Source: Delphinapterus leucas (taxonomy: Eukaryota; Chordata; Mammalia; Artiodactyla; Monodontidae). From it: DNA of 64,000 nucleotides. The translations under genes and the position numbers were made by a program. Location: the NCBI RefSeq assembly GCF_002288925.2, contig NW_022098045.1, positions 8,867,042-8,931,041 of the forward strand, given 5' to 3'. Positions within the stretch are counted from its first letter, which is position 1; each line of letters starts with the position of its first letter. Positions 12,840 to 25,390 of this stretch are shown here, in pieces. The notes below the pieces were generated by a model. It was not told the origin of the DNA. It searched no databases and saw only the letters and a program-made list of their open reading frames with translations.

Positions 12840-13620
12840 TTGCTCCCACCATTTTACTGCAACTGCTTTTCCTGTAATATCCTTCCAAGTGCAAATTTTG
12901 ATGAACTCTCTTCATGCCTTATCTAATATATGAGGCATTTGACACTATTGTCTTTCTTAAAGTACTATTTCTTGATATATTCTCCTCTCTTCAGTTTTTG
13001 CAACAAAGTAACTCTTTCCTGGTTCTTTCTGATGCTTCAGATCACTGTTTTTTACTCTCCTTTGCTGATTCCTCTCCCTACTCGATAAAATTGATGTTCC
13101 AGATTTCATTCTTATCTCCATCTTCTCCTTTGTCCATCTCAGTCACCTCTTTGAATTTAAACACTGCTGATACTTCTAGATACATTACTCCATCTAAGAA
13201 AAGTCTCTAAGTTCAGAAATTCATCCATTATCTATTTCTTCCATTAATATGCATTTAGCATCTACCATTGTGAGGCATGGTCTGAAAAAAGGAATTGGAA
13301 ATAGGGCAGTAAACAACACAAACCAAGATCCTTGCTTTCATTTTCTTAGATATTTCATAAGGATTTCAAGTTCAAGACGTCTAAAACTGAACTACACGCC
13401 CCCCACCCCACCTCCTACAATCTGTTCCTTACCTTGTATTTTAGTTCCTAGTAGATAATTCCATCCACTTATGTATTCAAACCAGAAATCTGAGAGTAAT
13501 CCTAGACTCTTATCTCATTGATGTCTTTCTCATAACCATTAAATCCACTTTTCAACGTCTTCTCAAATCCAGTCCCTCATCTTCATCCACAAGTACACTT
13601 CAAGATCACCTGGGCTCTGC
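12840..13620 (+). repeat. L2 LINE fragments, sense
   Basis: C/T-rich diverged L2 text. Segments resemble the L2 RT-region ('tttgacactattgtctttct', 'ctttgctgattcctctccc') and a later part ('tctaaaactgaactaca', 'cctagactcttatctc'). An antisense L2-like tail piece may sit at 13240-13370. Confidence 0.55.
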
Positions 13621-13621
13621 A

Positions 13622-13765
13622 TGTATAAAAGGGGATAATTTTATGCCTACTTCATGGTGTTGACAATAAGGTTGATGAGATAATAGATTCATTAGTCTCA
13701 GAACAGTACCCAACACATGTGTGGTGCTTATTAAATAAGTGTTAGTTATCTTTATTAAATACTAA
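13622..13765 (-). repeat. MIR SINE, antisense
   Basis: Reverse MIR text: 'aaaaggggataattttatgc', 'ttgatgagataatagattca', 'cagtacccaacacatgtgtg' and a diverged 'aataagtgttagttatc' end. Confidence 0.7.
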
Positions 13766-14984
13766 TAATTATTAGCTATTAGAATTGGCATGTGAGATGA
13801 AACCTGGTTCCCTTCCCTGCCTAGTAAAACAAAAGTATTGATTAACAATCCAAATCACTTCATCAAAAGTACCAAGTGCTACACAAATTAACTTTTTCTG
13901 ATACAGTGTATATATATAAAATCTGCCTGTATGACTCAAGCATTTTATTGGGATTATGTATATCCATATATCTCAGAAATATATGTATGTGTATATATAT
14001 ATATAGTTGAGGATCATACCCATGTCCCCTATTCCAATTTGTGAATCTCCTAACTGAACAGCCAGGAGAATAGAGGTCAATTTATCTTCTTTATTATGAA
14101 TTAAACTGAATTGGGGGACCCAGCTTGGGTGCATAGTCAAATTGGCTTGTAATACTTTTACCACTGGATTGAATTTATCACCAGTACTATAGGCTGCTCT
14201 CCTATCATCACCCTATTGGGCATTGAGCCTGCCATGATAAACTTCACTCATGAAAGCTGGCTAAAGTGAGGACCTAGAAAACCATGAATGTTTAGCTCCT
14301 TTTCTCAGTTCACTAATCAGATAGTCATTCCTGCTCTCTTGCAGAGGCTTGATTAAACAGACAGAGATGGTTGGAAAACCACTTTTCCTAACTCTGTGCC
14401 TCAGAAAAGGCAGACACTCCAATGTCTTGGCCATAGAAGGAGTAAGAGGGGAAGAGAGAGAATAGTTCTCACTAATATGCACCCCCAAAGATATAAATAT
14501 ATGATCTATATAATCAGTTTTTTCTGAGTATTAAAAAATTTGAGGGTAAACATATTACATTTTCAGGTAGTAGCAAAAAGGTGATGCCTCAGAAAACAAT
14601 GTAATTCAGAGTGAGTTTAATCAATGAAATCTACTCTTTCAAAATGAAGAAGAGGAGTAATAGAGGGAAAAACAACCCAGAAATAGGATAAGGGGAAAAT
14701 GATTAAAAATAAATATTACAAATATTTGAGAGGCATACTGGGCTGGGAGCTCTACATGACTTATCTCTGTGGCTGTCATTTTAAAAGCAAACATAATATT
14801 AGAAATGTGTTAATGGGAATAAGATATGTAAAAATAAGTGTATTGAGGATACTTCCAATGAACATAACAGCATTATATTTGTTTTTGACAAGTAAGTATA
14901 AAATGAGAGATGGAAAAAAATAGAAAGTTTCCATAGACGAACCTCCAAAGAAGGGATTGAACAGGCAATGTTGAACAGTAGAAA
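13766..14984. other. No feature assigned
   Basis: Includes a short TA-rich run near 13980-14005. Otherwise no nameable repeat, and short frames only. Confidence 0.35.
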
Positions 14985-15190
14985 GAACATGCATATGCTT
15001 TGAAACACACAGATCTGGGTTGAAATATTAACCCTATGATGTATTAGTTGCAGGGTGTTAACTATGCTAGTTGAACTCCCGTAGTATCCTTGCCTTGTCT
15101 GTGAAATAAGAGCAAATTCATATGGGTGTTGTTTTAGAATACATCACATCATGCCTGGCCTCTGGTAACCTCTCAAACACAAGTAGTTTT
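14985..15190 (-). repeat. MIR SINE, antisense
   Basis: Diverged MIR: 'cacagatctgggttgaaata', then the tail-side text 'gtctgtgaaataagagc' and 'gcctggcctctggtaac'. Confidence 0.55.
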
Positions 15191-15661
15191 CTTACTGCCT
15201 GGGAAACATATTATTGAAAAATAGAACCTTAAAGAAATGAATTAATTTGTTTTGAATGAAAAGAGGTGACTTAGCCTGCCTTTCCTTCCAGTAAACAGTC
15301 TCTTAATACCCTGAATACTCAATATCCTGAAGAGTCTGAACTAGAAGAAATAGCCTTAAATTGCATCAGTTTTCTTCTTGACTTCCTGGGAATATGATAC
15401 TGGAATAGGTCCTAGGTCCTAGAGTGTCCAAACCAGGAAATCATGCAAAACAGTCATAAACATGTATCTAAATGATTTGAAAATAACCCAGTCTAATCTT
15501 TTCTGCAAGAATTTTAATCACACTTGTGGTCTACATGGTTGTATAGACTGTGATCCTATCCATTTATTTTGAAGCTGAACTGCCCCAAATATTTTCTGAA
15601 ATATATTTGTCAATTTAATTCATTATGCATATTAATTCCTAATAAATATTTATTTCTATAG

Positions 15662-15791
15662 TTTTTACAACTGGGACAGTCATGTTGCTGTTTGGAATTC
15701 AACTCCCAACTACCAAGTGATTGCTGATAATCCAGAAGGCTTACTTTTCAAATACAAAAGAGACAGAAAAATTCTCAATGTGGACCCTAAG
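15662..15791 (+). CDS. Candidate internal coding exon, gene unrecognised
   Basis: A 130-nt segment with an AG acceptor (tttatttctatag) and a strong donor (AAG|gtaagt). The frame starting at the second base is open for all 43 codons, and the other two frames hit stops. The exon is entered in phase 2 (one base completes a split codon) and left in phase 0. The peptide starts [15 protein letters not shown] and ends [14 protein letters not shown]. It has two tryptophans, no cysteine and an N-S-T glycosylation sequon, and the lysine/arginine-rich patch lies near the end. The composition looks like a folded, perhaps extracellular or lumenal, domain rather than repeat-derived protein, and no L1, L2 or ERV similarity is apparent. 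I do not recognise the family. A conserved non-exonic sequence or a chance open stretch remains possible. Confidence 0.62.
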
Positions 15792-16719
15792 GTAAGTCTG
15801 CTTTTACACTTAGGTATCTCCTCAAATTTTATTGTATCTCTACCATCATTCAAAAATTATTAAATATTTGACGTTAAGCTTTTAAATTTAGAAGTGAAAA
15901 GATATGTGGAAACTTAGAGCATCTACTCTCCTTAAAGAAAAAAACTTCAAAACAATAAATTATCAGAAATCAACAAAGAAGAATTTGGGAGGAATTTAAA
16001 TGGAACTCACATGTGGGAACACTTCTCCATGCCTGACAGCAGAATTAGGTAAGGGAGCCAGTGACAGCAAATCTGTTTGCTCTGATTCTAGGGAGTCCAG
16101 TAACTTTCTGCTCTGAAAGGGGAGATGAGTCATTTAGGGAAGAGAGACTCTCACCTCACATACGTACCTTTTTTTATGTGACTAACACTGAAAACAGTGT
16201 TGTGTTTAGTGCATTTCTGAGCATTAACTTAGAAAATACATTTGATTTAAATATTTTAAAAACATGTGCCATGATATTTTGAATTTGTTCAGAGACAAAT
16301 GTTTACATCTTACATATTTTCAAAGACTACATTTACATCATGACTTTTAATCATGATTTGTCATATAGCTGGGGGCGAAGGTTGAAACGTAAAAGTCGTA
16401 TGTGCTTGGGTTGCTTTGGTGGTTTTTTTTTCTAACTTTTGGAAAACATGTTACTCACATGACAGTATCAGTCTAAAATCCAAAGTCAAGAGAAATAGTT
16501 CTTCATAGTGAAGGAATAAAATTGTGTGATATGCCTGGGGTAGGTAAAGGATGGACCGAAGGTAAAGGGGAGTCTTAATCTAAAACCTTTTCAAAAAGTT
16601 TTTCAAAATAAAAAATATTTAGTTTCATATCCACTTAATGTAGTTCTTTGCTCATAAAAAGTACTTAGTAACTATGTGCTCAAAAAATGAATAAAGGAAA
16701 TTTTGTAGCATGAAATAGA
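15792..16719. other. Intron-like, no feature assigned
   Basis: Follows the candidate splice donor. AT-rich with no recognisable repeat. A 73-codon frame at 16061-16282 has no supporting signals. Confidence 0.35.
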
Positions 16720-17150
16720 TTCTTGTCTGAATCAGATACAGCTTCAAACATAAGAAACCCCAAGCTGGTGACTTAAAGAGAAAAGAGACTTCTTTCTCTC
16801 CCACTTGTATGTCTATATAGTGGCTGTCCAAAGTTGGAGTGGCAGCTACACTGTCATCTGGGCCAAGGTGGCTCTCATCCTCTTAGGCCAACATAGATCT
16901 CCAGCCAAAACAACCACCTTTTAAACAGAATGTATGGAAGAAGGTGAGTAGGTACAAAGAACATGCCCCCACTGCCTTGTAAGGAAGTTTCCCCAAAGCT
17001 ACCACACTCATGGTCACTTATGTTCCATGGCAAGAGCTTAGTCACACGGCCATATCTTGCTACATGGAAGGCTGGGAAATGTAATCTTTATTTAGGTAGC
17101 CATATGTCCTGCTAGAAACAAGAGTTCTACAAAAGGGAGAAGAGAGGTTT
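16720..17150. repeat. Unclassified mammalian interspersed repeat (candidate)
   Basis: Text such as 'agtcacacggccatatcttg' and 'aggctgggaaatgtaatctt' recalls a phrase found in widespread mammalian repeats, but I cannot assign the family or the borders. Less AT-rich than its left flank. Confidence 0.3.
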
Positions 17151-17184
17151 GGGTAGACACCTAGCAGTTCTGTTACTAGATTGG

Positions 17185-17790
17185 CCTTATGGAACCCCCC
17201 ACCCTTGTGCCCTAGCCTGGCTGAAGACCCCTGCCTTGACAGGGGAGCTTCTTTTCCTGTTCAGATTTGCACAGGCAATAACAAAACTGATGCTGGGATT
17301 GAAATAACACAAGCTTTATTCAGTGACCAGAGAATGGAGAAGCCGGAACTTAGTTCACAAATCAACTTCTAGTCAGGGGGTGATCAAGGCAAGATTTTTA
17401 AAGGTAGGGTTAATGACAGGGAGGCATATGAATTGGCTTTCTGGGAATAGGCGGGGTTCTTCCTGGAACTGGTTGCCACCTTCTTTTTTTCCTTCTATGG
17501 TGCGGTACTTCCTGTTATGGCCACCGGCAGGCGTGTCACTTAGCATGCTCGTGTATTACAATGAGTGTATGATGGGGCTCAAGGTCTACTGAAGACCAGG
17601 TCATCAGCCATTTTAGACTTGGCCGGTTCTAACCAGTTCTGGTGGTCTCCTGTTTTTCTCTTCTGGTGGTTTCCTGTGAGACAAAGATAACACTTCCCCA
17701 CAGCTTACATTCCCTCGGGGGAGGGGGAGAGTTAGAGTTAACAACCATGGTGACAGTTTCTGACACAACGCTATCTCCTTCAAAAGAACA
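17185..17790 (-). mobile_element. Candidate solo LTR of an endogenous retrovirus, antisense
   Basis: A block clearly richer in G+C than its surroundings. It holds an antisense polyadenylation-like signal ('agctttattcagtgacc'), a 'cagccattttagacttggcc' segment and a repeated 'ttctggtggt(c/t)tcctgt' phrase. These look like an LTR read in reverse. Terminal TG/CA and target duplications were not resolved, and no internal viral genes are adjacent. Confidence 0.4.
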
Positions 17791-18574
17791 CTACTCTTTT
17801 TTTTGTTGTTCTCAGGTTTCTCATTAGTGAGATGAGGGACTGGACCTGAACATCAATAGGGCCATATTTATTATGAATCTATGAATAGCGGAGAAGTTTA
17901 TGAGTGCATTTTCTCTCTGGTGGTGCCTCTATACCCATCATAGATGGGTGTCAACATGTTATCATTTGAGGCAAATTACAGAAAACTTAATAAATATCAT
18001 TCACAGAGTCTTTTCCTTTTTGAAGGCTAAACTATGTACATAAGAAAAGATATAAATTGATTTATAGCATCATTAAGATGTATGAAACAAATTTTTGAAT
18101 CAGTTTTGAATGATATCACACAGACTCTTTTAGGCCTCTATTTTAACTGATGCCATATACATATATCAAGAATGTATGTCATGAATTAGAGTTTTTGTCT
18201 ATGTCTTTGAAGAATCATTATTGAATCCAAACTGCTGCTTGACTGGTTCAAATAACTTTAACTAAAACACACATTTACAAAGTAATCAATCATGATCTTT
18301 CAAAGACTTAGTCCACAATCCATGAAATATAATGCCTTCCTCTTTTTTCCTGGAAGATTTTACTTATAACTCAAAAGATTCCTGATGAGTCTGAAGGAAA
18401 GTTACTTCCAAAATCTTGGAGAATGAACAAGGATTTGGTTAATTAATGATAAAAGTAAAGAATTATTGGGTGAGACATCCAATGATATTTGGGTACTTCT
18501 ATTTCTTTAAATTTTATTTTAAGCTTATCTTTTTAAAGATAAAAACTTACTGGAAAAGAATGTCGGTCTCAGCA
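17791..18574. other. No feature assigned
   Basis: AT-rich. No repeat or exon could be supported. Confidence 0.35.
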
Positions 18575-18690
18575 TTAATAAACAAAATTCTAGGCCTTAC
18601 TTTACTATTAACTGGCTGCATGGCCTTGAGAAATTCACTTTACCTCCCTAGGCTTTACTGTTCACAACTGGAAGATGAGAGTCTATTGTT
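18575..18690 (-). repeat. MIR SINE core, antisense
   Basis: 'actggctgcatggccttgag', 'aaattcactttacctcccta', then 'aactggaagatgagag', which is the MIR core in reverse. It is followed by a short (TTG)n run. Confidence 0.65.
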
Positions 18691-18699
18691 GTTGTTGTT

Positions 18700-18850
18700 A
18701 TCATTGTTTTCTGATCTCTGGAGTCCTTCTACAGGCTCAGACGTGATTCACAGAGATTCTGACTCAACTGGGCCCAGAAGTACATATTTTCATAAGTGGC
18801 CAGTGTGATTCTGCTGTAGATTTCCATGAACCATAATTTGAAAAAGTCTT
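18700..18850 (+). repeat. MER5-like hAT DNA transposon fragment
   Basis: 'agattctgactcaactgggc' then 'ccagtgtgattctgctgtag', and a final 'accataatttgaaaaag'. These correspond to the second half of a MER5A-type element. Confidence 0.5.
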
Positions 18851-19904
18851 ATCTATAAAAACACAATAATCTCAAGAGATCTGGTACTCTGTTCCCAAAC
18901 ACAAGTGTTCTCAAACAAAATATAACACATATATTTTCATTTTTATGGACTAGATATAAAAGTAGCATGTACATCACCTACCTGATTTCTTAGCTTTTTC
19001 ACCCTCGTCAAAGAGCCATGATCCTTTTATATTTCATGCATCCACATAGCAGCTCTTACAGGCCTGCAGGAGAGTCAAGAAATAAGCTAATATGTCAAGT
19101 TTTTTGAACTACAAACAACGATACGAGTTACATTTTTATAATCAGTATTCTTCTTAATAATTTTGCTGACAATTCTTCCTAAGATGAACACCTTCTAATA
19201 ACTCCATAGTTAAAGTGCTATAAAATGTTGTAAGAACAGCACAACTCAACTCTCCTTCAAGTACTCTCTTTGAAATATTTTATGCTTAAAATTAAAGGGG
19301 TCAAGATAAATGAAAAGTGGAAACACTGGTAAACAGGATATGTTTCCTTTGTACAACACAGATGTAGACTCATTAATTCTGAAGTATGGTTCCTATGAAA
19401 CATAGTTGTTTGTGAATGGTAAGAGTGGAAAAAAGAAAATTGTGCAGGTCTTAGAACAAGTAATATGAGTTCATTGGTTAATAAATTCCCAATGCAATAA
19501 GAGTTTGGTTGCACTGAAAACAGGACCACTGGCTTTAACTTCCCTGCAGCTGTATAACATCTGGAACAAATAAGGTCAGTTTCTACTTTTGAGTGAAGAA
19601 TGCTTGTCTAAGTGATTCACACCCACCAAAATGTTTCCATTGTAATACCTTTAGAAGGACTGAGGGGACGCAGTTTGCACTCACTCCTCTGCACTATCTG
19701 GACAAATGAGAAAAACTAGGCATTTTTCTTTTGCTTTTAGGAAACATTAACCTGAAAGAGTTTGCTTTGAGTCTTAGCCTAACATAGGTGGTCTAAAACC
19801 TTCATGATCTACTAATAAGATGAGAGATTGTATAAAATGGTTAAAATAGGAAACATCTTCCACAGTTACACCAGCGTTTTTCCTTTCCCCTCCCCTATTT
19901 TGTT
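18851..19904. other. No feature assigned
   Basis: No recognisable repeat. The 90-codon antisense frame at 19257-19529 is cysteine-, serine- and histidine-rich and lacks splice or promoter support. Confidence 0.35.
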
Positions 19905-20000
19905 AACTAATGTGAGAACCTATCACCTGGAAAAATGTCTGGTTAATAGGTACTTAATAAATATTCATGGAACAAATGATTAAATGAATGATTCCCTCCA
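19905..20000 (+). repeat. L2 3' tail fragment
   Basis: 'ggtacttaataaatattcat' followed by a 'gattaaatgaatga' tail, which is the usual L2 terminus. Confidence 0.5.
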
Positions 20001-20319
20001 AACACACAAATATAATGCTATAGTAATTCAAAGTTGAGGAGTGGATTATGTCACTGATGCTTGAGATAACAGAGATAGCTAGAAAGGGTACAGTCACACC
20101 ACTCTGTATTGATCCAAGTAAGTCAGAAAATAAATTACAGGAACTTATCGGTGGAAACAGCTAGTGTTGCCATAATTGTAGGCTTTGTTGAGGTTATGCA
20201 GAAACCTTTATTTGGTATGTGCTTTCAAGTGTTCTTGTGCAGTCCCAGGAATATGTAATTTAATCTGTCTCAAATTAAGACTGTTAAATTAGAATATGTT
20301 TTTGATTTATGAACAAATT

Positions 20320-20400
20320 GACACAAACAGGTTAAATGACTTGCTCAAGGTCACAGAGTTCATCATTAGTAGACTCTAGCGATGGAGCTTAAACATAAAT
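20320..20400 (+). repeat. MIR SINE core, sense
   Basis: 'gttaaatgacttgctcaagg' and 'tcacagagttcatcattagt' match the MIR core. Confidence 0.65.
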
Positions 20401-21715
20401 TTGAGACAACATAGGGAATGTAAAGATGAGCAAGAGTTCAACCCTTGCCCTTTAAGTGCTTGAAAGATTTTTAAGGAAACAGGCATGTAAAAAATATAAC
20501 TGCAACATAAGGAAGAAAGTGATATGTTGCAAAAAAGAGAAATGCTTTGGGGATTCAGTGGAAGAAGAGATGACTTTTGATCTTAGTCAGGAGCCAGTGG
20601 AAAGGAGACGGTGAGGGGACAACATTGGGGATTATTAGGTGATTATTAATAGAGGAGGTAATCTTTTAACTGAAATTGAAGAATGATTAAGAATTGAACT
20701 CATAGAGATGAAGAAGATAATGCCAGGAATGAAACCTATTAACAAAGATAAGGTTGATGAGTGTAAAACAAAGGCAAAGAAAACCTAAATAGTTCAGTTT
20801 GGCTGCTGAATTCATTTGGAGAAGGAGCAGAATGGGAATTGAGCATGGAAAGGTCATGAAAAGCCTTGAATGCAAGACTGATGAAGACCTTGGAGTAGAC
20901 TTGACAGGAAATAGGGAAATATGCCCAGGCTCTTGTGCAGGGAAATAACAGGAAGAAAGTTGTGTTTTAAGGAGATTAGAGGGTGTTGATTATGACAGAC
21001 TAGGGAGAAAGACTGGAGAAAATGAGAGCATAACAGTAATCCAGGTGAAGAGCAAAGAGAACCAGAATTAGGGGCCGTACCCCAGTTAGGATGTTTCTGA
21101 GTTACGTTTTTAGTATCACAACTACCTGGCCATCCAGGTAAAGACAAAACTTAGAGAATATATCAATGAAGAAAAAGTGGTTGAGGGATCTCACTTTACT
21201 CCAACACTTAGGAAAGAGAAAGAGAGTTAGTTCTAGTGCTGGATGAGTATAGAGAAAAAGGTGGATGGATGTTAGTCAGTCTGTCGCCTCTTCATTCTTC
21301 CTTCCATCCTCCTGTTCCTCGTCTGATGTTTACTGAGTAACTACTGGGCACTGTGAGGTATAAAAAGTGGACCCAAAAGGTGGGTTTCTTGCCCTAAAAA
21401 GCTTATAGGTTAATTGGTGGGCGGGTGAGAACATAAAATACGCACAGAAATGGCAAGCTGGAAAGTGACCTGAGAGGAAAGAAAATGCTCCAGGAATTCA
21501 AAGGAGGCAGAAGTTACTTTGGACCTAAGGCATTCAAAAAAAAGTTAGTGAAAGAGATGGCATCTGAACTGGATCTTGAAGGATGAGTATGGTGAAAACA
21601 TGAGGACTGGAGCAGAGGAGTATTCTGATAGGAAGGAACATCACATAAAAGGTGTGGAAGCACAGAGCATGCGGCTACATGGGAAGGGAGAGGAGCTCCT
21701 TTTGGCTAAAGAGTC
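20401..21715 (-). repeat. L2 LINE fragments, antisense
   Basis: Long purine-rich L2 antisense text in at least two segments, breaking near 21250-21300. Examples are 'aaaagccttgaatgcaagac', 'gtaatccaggtgaagagc' and 'tgaactggatcttgaaggat'. Confidence 0.65.
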
Positions 21716-21717
21716 AT

Positions 21718-21895
21718 TCTCAGCATGGGCCAGACATCAGAATCACCCAGAAAGTTTTAGAATATTTGATCCCCAAAGATTCATCCCCAAAGATTCTAGT
21801 TTAATTGGTCTGGGTGGAAGGCCTGGGCATCCATACTTTTTAAAAGCTCTCAGGTGATTCTTAACTGCAAGCAGGGTTGAGACCAAGGTACAGGA
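21718..21895 (+). mobile_element. MER5A (hAT-Charlie) nonautonomous transposon
   Basis: Nearly full-length: 'cagacatcagaatcacccag' near the start, 'ggtctgggtggaaggcctgg' mid-element, 'gctctcaggtgattctta' and a degenerate 'gagacca' end. It contains a short internal duplication of 'attcatccccaaag'. Confidence 0.75.
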
Positions 21896-22649
21896 AGGAG
21901 AGAAACAGCAGAGAAGTTTTGAGAGAAAATTGAACTCCAAGAGTGGAAGCCAAATCTAATGAGTTTTTGCCATTCTGCAGAGTTCAATGAAAATCTGTAC
22001 CATTTGTGTTATAACTTAGAATCAAAATTTCTGAGTACAAAAATGATTAAGACATTTTGAAAGGAGGTTATTTTTCCATTGGCTAAACTCCAATTGGTGT
22101 TCAAAAGAAAATCAATTGTATGATAAATGTGAAATTCAGTAAGACAGAGGCTCCTTTTTGTTACTTTGTTTAGTGTCTAATAGAGTGCATTTGAATATAG
22201 TTCCCTGATAAATAGCTGATAACAAAACAAGCAAACAAACAAACAAAAATGTTAAAAGATCTTAGAGATGCGTGGTTTCTATTAGATGTAAGAAATTGAA
22301 ACAAAAGACATTATTATAGCATAAACCTTTCTGGTTCACCCTGAGTGTCACAGAACTTGGACAATATGCAATGCAGACCGTGCATTGATTTAGCAGGATG
22401 TATTTCTTTTCTCTTTACATATCAATACTCCTGTCTATACAGCAGGCGCTCCCCAACCCAGTCTCCCCTTTTTGAAAATCACAACTGTTCAAACTTAAAA
22501 ATGTGCTACTTTGGAATGCAAACTGTTATCACAAGAGCTCTTCATCAACATCCAGCCCACCATGGCTTGATTAGTAGCAATTTCCTTCACTTCTATATAG
22601 CATTTCCCCTTCCTCTCTCCTCACGCCAGCCAATCAGGAGAACACTAAG
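21896..22649. other. No feature assigned
   Basis: No nameable repeat. A short (CAAA)n run lies at about 22228-22248. The 105-codon plus frame at 22345-22662 looks like chance. Confidence 0.35.
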
Positions 22650-22705
22650 CTCCACCCCCTAGAGGTTCAAACTGCATAGGTCTGTGGCAAGGCCCAGGAA
22701 TTTGT
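22650..22705 (+). repeat. MER5-like fragment cut by an L1
   Basis: 'ccaccccctagaggttcaaa' then 'ggcccaggaatttgtatttt' resembles the middle of MER5A. It ends where the antisense L1 begins. Confidence 0.4.
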
Positions 22706-23180
22706 ATTTTTTTAATATTTTATTTTATTAGAGTATAGTTGATTTACAATGTTGTGTTAGTTTCAGGTGTATAGCAAAGTGATTCAGTTCTACATTTATT
22801 TTTTTTTTTCTTTTTCAGATTCTTTTCCCACATAGGTCATTACAAAACATTGAGTATAGTTCCCTTTGTTAATACAGTAGGTCCTTGTTGTTTCTCTGTT
22901 TTGTTTGTAGTAGTGTGTATATGTTACTCCCAAACTCCTTATTTATGCCCCACCTTACCTGTCCCCTTTGGTAACCATAAGTTTGTTTTCTATGCCTGTG
23001 AGTCTATTTCTGTTTTGTAAATAAGTGCATTTGTATCATTTTTTAGATTCCAGATATAAATGATATCATATGATATTTGTCTTCTGTCTGACTTATTTCA
23101 CTTAGTGTGATAATCTCTAAGTTCATCTGTGTTGCAGCAAATGGCAATATTTCATTCTTTTTTATGGCTGAATAGTATTC

Positions 23181-23233
<53 letters not shown>

Positions 23234-23372
23234 ACATCTTCTTTATCCATTCATCAGCCAGTGAATATTTAGGTTGCTTCCATGTCTTGACTATTGTAAA
23301 CAGTGCTGCGGTGAACATTGGGGTGCATATGTCTTTTTGAATTATGGTTTTCTCCAGATATATGCCCAAGAG
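22706..23372 (-). mobile_element. L1 3' end, antisense, carrying (TA)n
   Basis: Reverse of a cetartiodactyl L1: 3' UTR ('agtatagttgatttacaatg', 'agtttcaggtgtatagcaaa'), then ORF2 C-terminus ('ttatggctgaatagtattcc', 'aggttgcttccatgtcttga'). 5'-truncated. The minus-strand translation retains the familiar ORF2 ending but is split by the dinucleotide expansion. Confidence 0.88.
23186..23231. repeat. (TA)n microsatellite inside L1
   Basis: About 22 perfect TA units, located between 'tattccattg' and 'accacatctt' of the L1 ORF2 end. Confidence 0.95.
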
Positions 23373-25339
23373 TATTTTTAAATGCCTCCTCAGGTGAGCT
23401 TAAAGATTAGCTGGATTTGATATATACTGCTTTTCATAGTGATATATCATTAGCTATTGTTTCACCTTACCATATGTCCATAAGGTAATCAAACTTCATT
23501 CCTCTAAAACACCTTTTAAGTCAACAGTATTAATTTTAAGTAGTCTAAATTACACATTCCTGAGACTGCACAAACTGACTACAAAGTACAAACCGTACAG
23601 CAAAGGCTTCTGGATAACCTCCACAGTAATATGAATGACCGCAGTAGATGCTTCCACTGATAAATTGCCGCTATTTTTCCTTACTTACTTGGATCATTAT
23701 AGAATAAGGGTGATGGTACTCATTCTTGCTGTCATGGCCTCATCAAGAATCATTTTGTCAGGTAGGTTTGCCCAGAGGCTTATATGAAACATACATGACA
23801 GAGACTTATAAAGCATAAACTGAAACGTAGGGCAGAAACCCTTTCTGGTCTCTAGTGCTAGCATATGGCAGGTGCTTAGTAAACATCTGTGGAATGAATA
23901 AACTGAATATTAAATATTTGCTAAAGAAATGAATAGCAGGGCCAAAAATATCCTGGAAACTTTTGAGGTTAACTTTAAACTATTTTAGGATCTTAGACAT
24001 TTGAAACATATGTAGAGTTAATGCTATTTTTAAAGAGTTGAAAATTGCCAGAGTAATCGACTCTGGTGCTTTTCTGTCCTTGGTAGGTGAGTTAACCCTG
24101 GGGGTCCTTTGCTGAACTTTGGAGTGCTGATTCTAGGTGTCCAGGGCGATGGCACTGTGTTAGGTTCTTGGTATTTTATTATTTTTTAAAATGAATGTAT
24201 AGTCATTATCGTATATGATACAGATGCAAAAAGACACAAAAAATCAAAAAGCCACATTTTACTTTTTTTTCTATGAGCAAAACAATATCTAGGTGAACAA
24301 CGTTTAAAATTAAAAATAACTTCTAATGAAAACATATGTTTTTGTTTTGGGGGTTTTGCTTGTTTGTTTGCTGAATTTAGAGGATGATTCCAGCAATACC
24401 TCCTCACAGCTCCTCTCTCCTCTGTTCCACAACCCCCCACCCAAACACTTGCTACTATTAATAGGAAAGGTGTTAATTGCCTCCTAATTCTGCCTCCCAG
24501 TTCACTGACTATGTTAAAATCATCTGGAGCCTGTCACAGGCTGAAATTTCTCTTCTCAAAATGGTGGCCCATAACATTCCTACATCCTTTCCGCAGATGG
24601 TTCGAATTTATTCTCTTGAAGCTCCACCCTCACTGAAGGTCCTCAGTTTTACAGTCTGTCTTTTTACAGGGCCAAGGTATATTTCCTATTGGATAGTTTT
24701 AAAAAGAACCCATATTGACTAGAATAGGTTTAAGAGAAGCTATGATTTCTTCAAAGTCTCCAACAGCGTTCCCTCAACTCCATGCAAACTTGAATTAATG
24801 GGGCAAGGGATACTTACTGAATCACCAGCACCACTTTCTTGGCTCCTGGATTTTCCTCAGAGAGCTCTTGTAAAAGTTGCTTTTTAACAGTGGCACAGTC
24901 ACAGTTATTAAGTAAAGCGGAGGCCTTGCCAACTTTCTGGTTTTGCTGCCCAAATTATTGAATGTTTGGTTGATTATAGCCCTAAAACACCCACATACTA
25001 AGAAGCTTTTAAACATTTTCTCCCCTGGGCAATCACCTGGTATACCTGAACTGAAAGTCCACCACATATAAATTAAGTATTTACTCAACTAACTGCTAAA
25101 ATCAATGGCCTTGAGGAATACATTAAAAATTACACAACAGAGCTTGGCTTTTATGAATTAAAACTCCTAAAGCTTAAATGTGATGACCTCTTCTCAACCC
25201 GGAAAACTGATTTTAATTTTTATGCAGTATTATGCAACAACCCCTAGAGATAAGCACATTGTTGTTAAGTGTCCAATATATGAACTCATATATAAGGTGT
25301 AGCACAGAAAAGGTGAGCTGGAGGAAAGAAAAAAATTAA

Positions 25340-25390
<51 letters not shown>

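Noticed and set aside
24640..24690. Possible splice acceptor 'ctttttacag' with a nearby 'aaggtata' donor
   Set aside because: It would enclose only about 7 nt of exon, with no frame support.
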